This document shows, piece after piece, positions 23,251 through 33,081 of a DNA stretch of 64,000 nt; position 1 is the first letter of the stretch, and each line of letters opens with the position of its first letter. The notes below the pieces were generated by a model, which saw only the letters and a program-made list of their open reading frames with translations, did no database searches and was not told the DNA's origin. This stretch comes from Hofstenia miamia (lineage: Eukaryota; Xenacoelomorpha; Acoela): assembly GCA_004352715.1 (NCBI GenBank), contig SCFE01000042.1:1837757-1901756 (forward strand), in the 5' to 3' direction. The translations under genes and the position numbers were made by a program.

Positions 23251-24250
23251 NNNNNNNNNNNNNNNNNNNNNNNNNNNNNNNNNNNNNNNNNNNNNNNNNN
23301 NNNNNNNNNNNNNNNNNNNNNNNNNNNNNNNNNNNNNNNNNNNNNNNNNNNNNNNNNNNNNNNNNNNNNNNNNNNNNNNNNNNNNNNNNNNNNNNNNNNN
23401 NNNNNNNNNNNNNNNNNNNNNNNNNNNNNNNNNNNNNNNNNNNNNNNNNNNNNNNNNNNNNNNNNNNNNNNNNNNNNNNNNNNNNNNNNNNNNNNNNNNN
23501 NNNNNNNNNNNNNNNNNNNNNNNNNNNNNNNNNNNNNNNNNNNNNNNNNNNNNNNNNNNNNNNNNNNNNNNNNNNNNNNNNNNNNNNNNNNNNNNNNNNN
23601 NNNNNNNNNNNNNNNNNNNNNNNNNNNNNNNNNNNNNNNNNNNNNNNNNNNNNNNNNNNNNNNNNNNNNNNNNNNNNNNNNNNNNNNNNNNNNNNNNNNN
23701 NNNNNNNNNNNNNNNNNNNNNNNNNNNNNNNNNNNNNNNNNNNNNNNNNNNNNNNNNNNNNNNNNNNNNNNNNNNNNNNNNNNNNNNNNNNNNNNNNNNN
23801 NNNNNNNNNNNNNNNNNNNNNNNNNNNNNNNNNNNNNNNNNNNNNNNNNNNNNNNNNNNNNNNNNNNNNNNNNNNNNNNNNNNNNNNNNNNNNNNNNNNN
23901 NNNNNNNNNNNNNNNNNNNNNNNNNNNNNNNNNNNNNNNNNNNNNNNNNNNNNNNNNNNNNNNNNNNNNNNNNNNNNNNNNNNNNNNNNNNNNNNNNNNN
24001 NNNNNNNNNNNNNNNNNNNNNNNNNNNNNNNNNNNNNNNNNNNNNNNNNNNNNNNNNNNNNNNNNNNNNNNNNNNNNNNNNNNNNNNNNNNNNNNNNNNN
24101 NNNNNNNNNNNNNNNNNNNNNNNNNNNNNNNNNNNNNNNNNNNNNNNNNNNNNNNNNNNNNNNNNNNNNNNNNNNNNNNNNNNNNNNNNNNNNNNNNNNN
24201 NNNNNNNNNNNNNNNNNNNNNNNNNNNNNNNNNNNNNNNNNNNNNNNNNN

Positions 24251-24449
24251 GGCTTCAGGCAGGAGCCCATGGAACAACTGAAGAGGAAACATCATACTGC
24301 CCAGTCACCTAAAAAGTAATGGTTAATACCCAAGTACTTAATTAACGTAACTAGTTAATAAGAAAGAGAAGTTTGATGGATCAACAAATGGGTAACACCT
24401 CACCGGCAGTTTACTAAGCATCCCNACAAGCTAGGTGGAGGATGTTACA
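24251..24449 (+). repeat. N1 right LTR end
   Basis: Reverse complement of the first part of S1 (17040-17300): shared ggcttcaggcag, ccatgga, gggtaacacctcac and agctaggtggaggatgttaca blocks. A single N at 24425 marks a small join. It ends CA at 24449, where R3 integrase resumes. Confidence 0.6.
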
Positions 24450-25360
24450 CGTGCCCATAGATATTTTCATTATAATTGTGTTGTTGTCTCATGAATTCCT
24501 GTGATTTGCTTCCTTAGTTGATTTATGTACTCATTATCCAAGCTTAGTGTAATTAGTGTATTGCATTGATAGAAGAATTGTTGCCTCTCTTCCAAATATT
24601 GCCTTAAATGGTGTGACCTGTGTTTTTCCATGTACTGACATGTTATAGTAGTATTCAACCATCTTGATGACTTCCCCACCTATTCTTGATTTTGCCACTC
24701 TGATCAATTTAATTAGTGTTCTATTTAGCCTCTCCACCACTCTGTTAGCCTGTGGGTGGTATGCTGTTGTCTGTTCACTTGCTATTTCCAGGAGCTTTGC
24801 CATTTCTTGAAAATGTCCTCTCTCAAATTGAGGGCTTTGTTCTTTTATATAATTTCCATCAGCCCAAGTTGTAGAATCCATTCTTTCAATACTATTTCTG
24901 CTGTGGTTTCCACTGACATATTCTTCATTGGGATCATCCTGGCATATTTTGTGAAATTATCCACCATTACCAATAGGTATTGGTAGCCTTCAGCATCCTT
25001 CAACAGCATTTCCAGATCTATGTGGACTATCTCATTTGGTTGTGTTGCAATTATTTTCTCCAATGGCGCCCTTTGTGATGGGAAGTGTTGTTTATTGTGT
25101 AATAAACACATTGTGCACTTATTAATTATGTCTTCTGTGACTTTCCTCACAGCTGTTGTTATGAATCTTGTGTTGAAGGTTTTTTCTATTTGTGTGATTC
25201 CCAAATGGCCCTTCTTGTGTATTTTCCTTATCAGTTCCCTTTTGAAGTCATCTGGTTTTGCTATTTTGTTGTTGCTGGCTTCAATGTATAACAATCTGTT
25301 CTTATTTATTTTCCACTTATAACACTCATAGTATCCTGCTGTAAGTTTCAATAGTGTTGT
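24450..25360 (-). pseudogene. R3 integrase core and zinc domain
   Basis: Minus-strand frames 25351-24845 and 24881-24534 show the zinc region (KKGHLGITQ, CTMCLLHNKQHFP), the core HIDLEMLLKDAEGYQYLLVM with the first Asp, and YHPQANRVVERLNRTL with the Glu. The second Asp region reads KEQSPQFE, so that residue is lost. A frameshift separates the two halves near 24850. Confidence 0.8.
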
Positions 25361-26949
25361 TCAGGGCTCACTAAATTTTCTTATTATTTCACTGAGGATT
25401 ATGTCCTCTCTCTGTTTGTCCACTATTTCTTGTTCAGATATCTCTTCCCTCATCAGTATTGGTAGGACAGCCTGGCCTTTTTTCTCCATGTTAATTTCCA
25501 GCAATCCCTCATATTCAGTATCTGGCAGAAATTGAAATTGTTTCTTCTCTCCATCCAGTTTTGCTGCGTCTCTTTGATACTCAGGCAATGACGTCTGCAT
25601 NTAGGAATGCGGATGGTCGGCTTTGTCGGGTCTTTGTGTAAGATTATTATTTAAATCTGTTGTTGCCTTAACACAGCATTTCGTACACTTCCAATATTTC
25701 GAAAAATTGCTTTTTTTATTTAAAGCAAATCTATGGTGATCTATAATTAATACATCGTTTCCTCTTAAAGATTTCTCAACATATACATTTTCATTCATTT
25801 TGATGCTAAAAAGAAAGCAATAATGAAATATTCTGATTGATTCTGATTGGCTATTGCATTACTTCTCTTTAATATGTTATTCAATGTAACATCCATTCTA
25901 AGTATTTTCATATTTGATGAGTTTTCCTTTTGATGTAATTTCATTTTCGATGTATTTTCCTTTCGATGTAATTTCTATAGACCGTTTCCATTTATGTGAA
26001 GTCCTGCATTCTCCAGTATTGTTAGCATTCTCTCTAATTTTTTCAGATGTTCTTGGATTGTGTAGCTGGTTACTATGATGTTGTCTATATATGCGTTGAC
26101 TCCTTCCTCCATTCTATGTGTCTTANGTCCTCTCTCTGTTTGTCCACTATTTCTTGTTCAGATATCTCTTCCCTCATCAGTATTGGTAGGACAGCCTGGC
26201 CTTTTTTCTCCATGTTAATTTCCAGCAATCCCTCATATTCAGTATCTGGCAGAAATTGAAATTGTTTCTTCTCTCCATCCAGTTTTGCTGCGTCTCTTTG
26301 ATACTCAGGCAATGACGTCTGCATTGTTATAAATATAGGGTGCCTTTCCTATTCTCAATTGAGAATGTAAATTCATTCAAATATTTGATCCATTGTGACA
26401 CTATTCCAGATTTAGCCATGCTAATCTCTCTACCCATCAAGAAGTGTTGGAACTTCTTGATACTCTTGATCAATGCCAGCATTTCCATTTTGGTTGACCA
26501 GTAATTTTCCTCACTTGCTCTTAGCTTTCAACTAAAGAATTGAATAGGGACCTCTTTTCCATTTTTTATTTGTCCTAATGTGGCTTTGATTGCCACTTTA
26601 CTTGCATCACAGTCCAGTATAAAATGTTTGTTGTAGTCCAGCATGTTGAGGGATGGTAATTTTGCCAGTTCTTCTTTGATGTTGTCCAACTCTTCCTGCC
26701 AGGACCAAATGAACAGTACTGATTTTCACATTAGTCTAGTCATTTTTGCCATTTTACCGGCTATGTTTGGAATGAAGGTGCTGTATTAATTGAAAAATCC
26801 CATTATCCTTTGTATATCTTTCTTGTTGTTAGGTTTTTCTATTTTTCAGATCATCTCTCTGGCATTATCCTTCATACATACCCTGCCTTTCTCAATTGTT
26901 CTTCCTAGAAATACTATTTTTCCTTTAAAATATTGCATTTGTTTCCATT
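25361..26949 (-). pseudogene. R3 RNase H and RT C-terminal part
   Basis: Connection between RNase H and integrase (LPEYQRDAAKLDGEKKQF, 25600-25403 and, duplicated by assembly, 26324-26127), RNase H (about 26327-26560) and the RT thumb/connection (IMGFFN and HSTFIPN-type sequence at 26740-26810). The frame is broken by several indels. It is cut at 26949 by M1 and goes on at 29179. Confidence 0.75.
25601..26326. other. Assembly artefact: two misplaced duplicates
   Basis: After an N at 25601, 25602-26125 (524 bp) is the same sequence as 28797-29320 (right end of M1 plus flanking RT). After an N at 26126, 26127-26324 repeats 25403-25600. Both copies look identical by eye, and both boundaries are single N, so this is an unmerged contig and not biology. 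Confidence 0.85.
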
Positions 26950-27041
26950 GGCGTACAGAAATTACATTGAAAGGAAAACACATCGAAAAGGAAATTACAT
27001 CGAAAGGAAAACACATCAAATATGAAAATACTTAGAATGGA
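26950..27041 (+). repeat. M1 left inverted repeat
   Basis: Begins GGCGTACAGAAATTACATTG and pairs with the reverse complement of 29087-29178, which begins GGTCTATAGAAATTACATCG. A short stretch (aaatacatcaaatatgaaaatacttagaatgga) is repeated once more just inside, up to about 27074. Confidence 0.85.
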
Positions 27042-27127
27042 AAATACATCAAATATGAAAATACTTAGAATGGAAAATACACTGAAAAGGGGGAATCTTT
27101 GAAATCTGCTTTGGAGTTGTAAAGTTA

Positions 27128-27207
27128 ATTTTTCAACTCCTCAGCCATTTTTATTTTAATTTTTCAATGCCTCGGACTTTTTATTTTAATTTTTCAACGC
27201 CTAAGTT
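27128..27207. repeat. Short tandem repeat in M1
   Basis: Three units of about 28-36 bp of the form tttttattttaatttttcaa plus a variable gcctcgg-like tail. The motif cgcctcggg reappears once at about 27731. Confidence 0.5.
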
Positions 27208-27879
27208 ATATTTCCCAAATTTTTAATAATATATTATTACTTTTTTAATGATTTTATAGTCTTAGAAGCTGCCATACATAAAGATATGCTGCGTGCTATG
27301 AATTTCGTTAATTATGACAAGTTTTTGGTCTATATTGATTGTTTCTAAAACTTTTTATGTATTTTTTTGCATTTCCCTTCATTTTTTTCTTTTATTAATT
27401 TTTATTTTGTCCGCGGGTTGCTATTCTACAAGGTCGCATAAATTCAATACAGTACATGCCTTTCAACTTTTATCCATATATCCATCCTAGTGTGTGTCTT
27501 TGAAGAACCTTATTATGGTTTTTTATTGATGTATGCTTTGGCTTAAAACCAGCATCATTACATCATTAAAAGGTAAGCTTTGTTACTTCATTATTAAATT
27601 ATCCAGGTGTTAACAGGAAAAACAAAAACGAACGTTTGTATGTCTAATGATGAATGCTATTTTTAGACTACATTTTCATCATCCTAAGGAACATACAGTT
27701 ATATCTTATCTACTTAACACATTTTGAAACGCCTCGGGCATAGCCCTTAGCGAAAATCTAGTTATCCAAGTATTACCAGGAGCAACTTGGCTATGCGGAA
27801 TCAAACACAATTATAAGCATTTTCCGTACTGGAAATCATATGGGAATTTATAGGTTAAAGATACTATTCCAAATATAGA

Positions 27880-27975
27880 GCAGTATAAATTATTTCAGTG
27901 ATATTTGAACCCGCATCTTCTGTACATGCGCACAGATGTGTTTATCTTACACCACGAATCAGAAGGTAGATCTTG
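27880..27975 (-). repeat. tRNA-derived SINE-like segment in M1
   Basis: The minus strand reads GCGGGTTCAAAT near 27890, resembling the RNA polymerase III B box, and about 40-50 bases upstream CGTGGTGTAAG, a possible A box. The spacing and the stem-like ACACATCTGTGCGCATGTACAGA between them suggest a tRNA-like head. No poly(A) tail or flanking duplication was identified. Confidence 0.3.
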
Positions 27976-28209
27976 CACACCAGAAAGTGTCTAAAAGACA
28001 ATGAATTCAATACTGCAAATACTAATCGCAAAAATTTATTGCGGTAAAAAAGAACTAAGTTAAGAGCATTCCGTAATTAAATATCTGATTATCGTAATCT
28101 ATGCAGCACAGACAATATGCTAAATATATTGTGTGGATGTCATAAGAAACCCTATACTATTTATATTAAAATAAATGTGTTTTATATATATATTTGATAT
28201 GTTTAGTTA

Positions 28210-28380
28210 TTAGATATTAAACAAATGTATCTCACCAAAGCAATCAGTTTTGAACTGATCGGGTAGCACAAGGACTTCTGCAGATGCTGGTAATGGAGGC
28301 AATGTTTTTGCTTTAACATAATTAAGCACGTGAACAACGGAGTCTTTCAAAGTAACGTGAACAGATTCATTGGGCGCAAG
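28210..28380 (-). pseudogene. M1 transposase exon 2 (truncated)
   Basis: Minus-strand exon starting after an acceptor TATTACAG at 28381 and encoding LAPNESVHVTL...KTLPPLPASAEVLVLPDQF...GEIHLFNI-stop. In animal FLYWCH/MULE proteins a PPLP...PDE stretch of this kind precedes the transposase core. Here the frame stops at 28210 before the core. It joins in phase 0 to exon 1. Confidence 0.5.
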
Positions 28381-28430
28381 CTGTAATATTAATCTTATAT
28401 AACGTCTCCATATACATGTAAATTTGTGCG

Positions 28431-28433
28431 TGT

Positions 28434-28478
<45 letters not shown>
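28431..28478. repeat. AT dinucleotide microsatellite
   Basis: About 48 bp of (AT)n with one interruption, inside the intron between the two M1 exons. Confidence 0.9.
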
Positions 28479-28483
<5 letters not shown>

Positions 28484-28684
28484 CCCTAATATTTTTTGAG
28501 ACAGCTGATAATGAAAGACCCCTATGGGGTTATGTACAAAAAACTTGGTCCAAACTCGGAATTTTATATATATATTAAAATTCTCTCATTGAATGCAAAT
28601 TGAAGCTTTCTGCATAAATGTGTTTCTATACAAAAATGTATAAAATTCTGTTAGATAGTTCCAAAATCCAAAAAAAACACAAAC

Positions 28685-28993
28685 CAGTTGCATTGTATTG
28701 CAATAAACGCTAGACGCTTTTTGCAATGGGTTGTTGCGCATCGATGCAGTCATTGCTTTCCTGGCAATCTTTCCTTTAATAACGTCAGCCTCTTCATAGG
28801 AATGCGGATGGTCGGCTTTGTCGGGTCTTTGTGTAAGATTATTATTTAAATCTGTTGTTGCCTTAACACAGCATTTCGTACACTTCCAATATTTCGAAAA
28901 ATTGCTTTTTTTATTTAAAGCAAATCTATGGTGATCTATAATTAATACATCGTTTCCTCTTAAAGATTTCTCAACATATACATTTTCATTCAT
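28685..28993 (-). CDS. FLYWCH zinc finger protein, exon 1 of M1 gene
   Basis: Starts MNENVYVEKSLRGNDVLI. The FLYWCH finger is visible: aromatic and hydrophobic positions (LIIDHHRFALNK, SKYWKC), W-x-C, a second Cys in TKCC, then about 20 residues later H-P-H. It is a zinc-binding DNA-recognition domain commonly fused to MULE transposases. After YEEADVIKGKIARKAM the exon can end at the donor CTG|GTTTGT (28684-28687). If unspliced, the frame runs on to 28586 with unrelated residues. The finger is intact; the full transposase is not present. The copy at 25602-25798 is an assembly duplicate. Confidence 0.6.
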
Positions 28994-29086
28994 TTTGATG
29001 CTAAAAAGAAAGCAATAATGAAATATTCTGATTGATTCTGATTGGCTATTGCATTACTTCTCTTTAATATGTTATTCAATGTAACA

Positions 29087-29178
29087 TCCATTCTAAGTAT
29101 TTTCATATTTGATGAGTTTTCCTTTTGATGTAATTTCATTTTCGATGTATTTTCCTTTCGATGTAATTTCTATAGACC
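29087..29178 (-). repeat. M1 right inverted repeat
   Basis: Inverted copy of 26950-27041. The duplicate at about 25892-25983 is an assembly copy and not a third repeat. Confidence 0.85.
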
Positions 29179-29846
29179 GTTTCCATTTATGTGAAGTCCT
29201 GCATTCTCCAGTATTGTTAGCATTCTCTCTAATTTTTTCAGATGTTCTTGGATTGTGTAGCTGGTTACTATGATGTTGTCTATATATGCGTTGACTCCTT
29301 CCTCCATTCTATGTGTCTTACTTTTTAGCACCTTTGTGATGTATCTCAGGAAAGTCACTGGTGCATTGCATAGTCTGAACCCCATATATATCCACTCATA
29401 TAGCCTGTATGGTGTTATGAATGCTGTTTTTCAATGTCATCTTCTTCCATCTTTACCTGCCAATAGGCTTTGAATAGTTTGTGAAAGTCTATGCATAGTT
29501 GATATTTATTCCCTTGTTTCACAAACACAGTTGGTGCTGCATATGGGCTTTTGCTTGGGTGGATTATCTTGTTGTTAATTAGTTCTTCTAATATGTGATT
29601 GTATTCATCTTTCATTTGTTCTGGCACTCTTCTAACTGGCCACTTGATAGGTTTGTCCGTTGCTGTGACTATTGTATGTTTTTCTCCCACTGCTTGTCCC
29701 ATGCTTATTTCTCTGTAGTTGAATATACATTTGTGCTTTTCCAACAATTCCATGAGTTTCATGATTCCCTGTTCTTCCAGATGTGGGTAGTCTTCATTCT
29801 TTATCTCAGGTGTTCTGTATATGTCTTCTTCTTCTTCTGCTTTCAT
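29179..29846 (-). pseudogene. R3 RT N-terminal and palm part
   Basis: Contains PTVFVKQGNKYQLCIDFHKL then directly FKAYWQVKMEE, so the section with the first catalytic Asp (SIDLCKAYW in relatives) is deleted, and VNAYIDNIIVTS, where the second palm Asp is Asn (YIDD to YIDN). The frame starts KAEEEEDIYRTPEIKNEDYPHLEEQ, the RT N-terminal region. It is inactive. Confidence 0.8.
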
Positions 29847-29985
29847 CCCTATGCCCTTGAGTCAGCCTTTGGGAGTACTTGTGACTTTTATGGTTTGTCC
29901 ACTTCCCTTGAGTCGGCCATGTGGAGCACTATCTGCTTTTAGTTGCAAGCCCTTGAATCAACCATGCAAATTACTTGCTCCATCA
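29847..29985 (-). repeat. R3 PR-RT linker with three LKG motifs
   Basis: The minus strand gives, at spacings of about 14-20 residues, stop-FKGLQLK, GRLKGSGQTIK and G-stop-LKGIGMK. The first and third begin with TGA and the second with CGA. This is the same kind of motif as in the integrase-ORF3 linker. Confidence 0.55.
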
Positions 29986-30725
29986 TCATCTCCAATTGCC
30001 TTCCAAATCAGCTTGATGTTGGATTTGATGTACTTTCCATATATCCTTATTTGGGATTTCTTTAGATTAACATTTTGGTTCGTCACATGAAGGATTGGTC
30101 TACATGCTTTTCTGTGCTTAACTGGGCAAACACTAGATGGCATTGATTAATGCCCTTGTTATCATATAGCATTATGTCCACTGTTATTGCTTCTTCCATT
30201 TCTATCATATGCATCTTCCATTGATGCAGTTGTAAATGGATGTCTTCCTGCAACTCAAATATAATCATTTTGTGTATCCCTTGTTCTTCTTCAATTTTCA
30301 TTTCTTCCTCTCTCACCTTTATGGTTCTGTTCATATAGTTGATGAAACACCTATTTCTTGTCAAAAAATCGTTGCCCAGAATGACTTCATATGGCAAAAG
30401 GTTATTGTGTGTGTCCACCACCACCAATGACTGTTAGAATGTCATGTTAGCAATTCTCATCTCCACTGCATTTATCATTCCCTTTGTGTTGATATATTCT
30501 CCTGATGCATTAATTAATCATTTTTATTGCAGCTATTCAAGTCTTCATATTTGAAACCTAGCTTAGTAGCACATTTGCCCATGATTATTGATGTTGCTGC
30601 TCTGGTGTTGATTGTTGCCTTTGTCATTACTCCATTGTTCACTATCATAATTGTATTTATTGTATCAAGGTTGGTCAGGATCATTATCAATGCTCGGTTT
30701 TTATGAGTTGGCGCTCTGATTAGTT
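29986..30725 (-). pseudogene. R3 protease
   Basis: LLPYEVILGNDFLTRNRCFINY (30427-30083) is the second retropepsin block. The active site at about 30575-30600 reads INTRAAT in place of IDTGA, so the catalytic Asp and Gly are both lost. Pol opens in the -1 frame after the gag stop at about 30720. Confidence 0.7.
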
Positions 30726-32275
30726 TTCCAACTCCTCATTGGTTGGCAATGTTTTGTCCATTTTGTCTTCTGTTCACAGTATGTCTTCTTCATCATGATA
30801 TGCTTCCTTGTCTCTGATGACATTTATTTGTTTTGGGTAGTCGGGTTTTTTATGACCCTTTTGTCTGCAGCAATAGCACTTAACATCTTTTTGCCTCACC
30901 TTTCTTGTTTTTCCATCTTTCCCTTTAATTTTTATGATTTTCTCCATTTTTATATCATTGTAGGTTTTGCTTGGTGGACGTGGTTTGAGATTGGTTCTTC
31001 ATGTTGGTGCCTCTCTGTGCCATGTGGCTTTCTCGTATATCCATGTTTTCAATGGTTGCCTGTATATCAACTGCCTTTCAGATCATTCTTTCTAGCTTAT
31101 CATCTACATCACACTTTATTTCGAATTGTGTCCTTTGCAGATATGTGAGAATAGATCATATTTGGAATATCTGTTCTCCCTTGAGCTCAGCATTAACAGA
31201 CATTTGACTTGTTGGATGTAGTTCCAGATGTCATCAGCTTTTTTCATTTTGGTTGCATTTAGGATTATTTGGTATTGATTTTTAAAACTCTCATTTTCAT
31301 AGTAATCAGTGATTCATAATTTCTCTTTGTTTCTGTGTCCAACAACAGATAATGTTGGGAAGCTGCGCCTGTTAAATATAGTGGGAGTCTTGCTGCTGCT
31401 GCTTGCTGACTTAGTTTCCATTCTGCCATCATTAACTCAAACATCTGCAACCATTCAATGAATGTCAGGTTATAGCCATCTACCCTTCCATTGAACTTTG
31501 GTAGTGTTGCCTTACAAGGTATTGTGTTTTTGGTTGGTAGTTGTGGTAAAATTGAGTTTTTGTACTTAGGTTTATTGTGATTCTCTTGTAGTTGTGTGGT
31601 TACTGCTTTTGTAATCTAGTTTTTAGTTTTCTGTTTCTCAGCATCTGAGTCTTCATCTGATTCTTCATATATTACTTCCTTGCCAGCCAGAATGTGCGGT
31701 GCTTGCAATTCACTCTAATTCCTTGAATGAAATTCAATCTCATGGGTCCATATGTTCCCTCAACTTTCTTCTTCCATTAGCTGTAGCAATCTCAGTTTTT
31801 CCTTTAATTGCTCCCCTTCTCCACCTTGCAAATCATTGTCCTCTATTAACTGTCTGTTTGTTCTTTCCAGTTGTTGATATTTTTCCTGCCATTGTTGATT
31901 TTGTTCTAAGAATCTTTTGTTCAATTCAGATAGTTGGTGTGTGAGGATTTTGATCTCATTTTGGAATAATTCACTTTGGTAATCTAGTCACATTTCCATG
32001 CTTAGCTTGATTTTGCTTAGGATGACTTCATTTTGTCATTTCATCTTTTTGACTTTGCTTGTTAATTGCTCTAATTCATTCCTTAGAAGTGCTTCATTCT
32101 CTTGGCTTCTTCTTAGCATATTGATTATCTCTTGGGGGTTTGTCTCTGGGGGTGAATGTAGGGACTGTAGTTCTGTGTCAGGGGAGTGTGGTGATGATCA
32201 CATTGTTCTAGGGGTTACTTCCCTAGGTACTGTTTTCTTTGGGCTGCCTTTCTTTCCTTTTGTCATATTTTTCTT
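30720..32275 (-). pseudogene. R3 gag
   Basis: Starts MTKGKKG near 32265, with a Gln/Glu-rich coiled coil (32200-31700), the capsid block LYLTGAASQHYLLLDTETK (31450-31265) and a knuckle CYCCRQKGHKKPDY near 30850 in which the last Cys is replaced by Tyr. It ends with an EELEN-stop like R1. It is broken by several shifts. Confidence 0.7.
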
Positions 32276-32590
32276 TGGTTCATAGTGGTACTCCTTCTTG
32301 ATCACAATTCCAGAAGTTGATATTTGTGTGTGTGTGTGCGTGAATGTCTCACGTGTATATAATATAATTTTACATTTTTAAGGAGTAATACAAATAAAAG
32401 TAGTGTTTACCAAAAGTTTATCTTGTTCATTGGAATAGCTGACGGTGTAGGGTGGGGTGAAAAGTGGGTGTCGGCAGTAGAGCACGGCGTGTATTGTTGG
32501 CTGCTGACGTNGGCTGCCTTTCTTTCCTTTTGTCATATTTTTCTTTGGTTCATAGTGGTACTCCTTCTTGATCACAATTCCAGAAGTTGA
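32242..32590. other. Assembly join near R3 gag start
   Basis: 79 bp at 32242-32320 recur at 32512-32590 after the N at 32511. The 190 bp between (32321-32510), with a tgtgtgtg run, is of other origin and is not R3. Confidence 0.7.
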
Positions 32591-32761
32591 AGTGCATTGG
32601 TTTGGGTTTTAGGTAGCTCTCCTTGTTGACTAGTTTGGTTTTATTGTAGTTGTCCTGTTGCTTAGCTTCCACTCTCACTTGTAGATCTTGTTGCAGTGTG
32701 CGGATCATTCCACTGAATGTTTCTTTAGTAAAACAATTTCTTTTCTAGGTTATTGTTCTTG

Positions 32762-32777
32762 GCTGTCACAGTCGCCA
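32762..32777 (-). promoter_or_regulatory. R3 primer binding site
   Basis: TGGCGACTGTGACAGC on the minus strand abuts the LTR at 32778. It equals the R1 site except for one to two bases. Confidence 0.6.
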
Positions 32778-33077
32778 TGTGGCATCCTCTACCAGGCATC
32801 ACTACTGTTTATACTCTGTTTTGTCTAACATTAGTTGTATCTTCAAATTTGAACTATCATATGCTAATATGGTGGCTGAAAATAATGGAAGCAACTTTGC
32901 CCCCTTGTTTTGTCAAAAGTATTGTCATTGACAGATACTAATCGGTTTCTTGGTTGCATAATACAAATTAATCTAACTGATCTAGTAATTTATAATATTG
33001 ATAATCATAATTCTTCTTTGATCTTATTCTTTTTCTGAATTGACGTTTGCAGCTTAGTTACTTTGGATGATGCTACA
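32778..33077 (-). repeat. R3 5' LTR, internally deleted
   Basis: Only 300 bp. The first about 65 bp match the start of the B-type LTR (tgtggcatcctctacc...) and the rest matches its last about 230 bp, with about 800 bp missing between, including the TATA box region. Followed by GTCT. Confidence 0.8.
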
Positions 33078-33081
33078 GTCT

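Larger units (their letters stand above)
20558..24449 (+). mobile_element. N1: plus-strand LTR retrotransposon in R3 integrase
   Basis: Starts TGTGACATAATC, like the LTR of R5 in inverse orientation (compare 40292-40411), then gag (21885-22446) and protease (22434-23250) on the plus strand, and ends in an LTR piece with GGATGTTACA at 24449. Two 1000-N gaps (20885-21884, 23251-24250) hide most of pol and most of both LTRs. Because of the gaps, start and end could belong to two different insertions. No target duplication is evident (ATTG before, CGTG after). Confidence 0.6.
26950..29178 (-). mobile_element. M1: Mutator-like DNA transposon with FLYWCH exon
   Basis: The 92-bp terminal inverted repeats (26950-27041 and 29087-29178) are alike except for scattered changes and are themselves built of GAAAATACATC and GGAAATTACATCG units. 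GTTTCCATT flanks both sides (26941-26949 and 29179-29187), a 9-bp duplication that fits Mutator-like elements. The inserted position is inside the R3 RT gene, which continues on both sides. The inside holds a FLYWCH exon and the N-terminal part of a transposase; the catalytic domain is missing, so it is non-autonomous. Confidence 0.85.
16201..33077 (-). mobile_element. R3: LTR retrotransposon nested in R2
   Basis: Minus-strand element with LTRs at 16201-18596 and 32778-33077. GTCT at 16197-16200 and at 33078-33081 is its 4-bp target duplication, and R2 sequence continues on both sides. Inside it carry S1 (17040-18306), N1 (20558-24449), M1 (26950-29178) and an assembly artefact (25601-26326). 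Allowing for these, and for deletions in ORF3 and in its 5' LTR, the element is of the same size and type as R1. Confidence 0.85.

Noticed and set aside
25602-25798. Second FLYWCH gene
   Set aside because: Exact copy of 28797-28993, bounded by N; an assembly duplicate.
28431-28478. AT repeat as an origin or attachment site
   Set aside because: A plain dinucleotide microsatellite within an intron; nothing else supports such a role.
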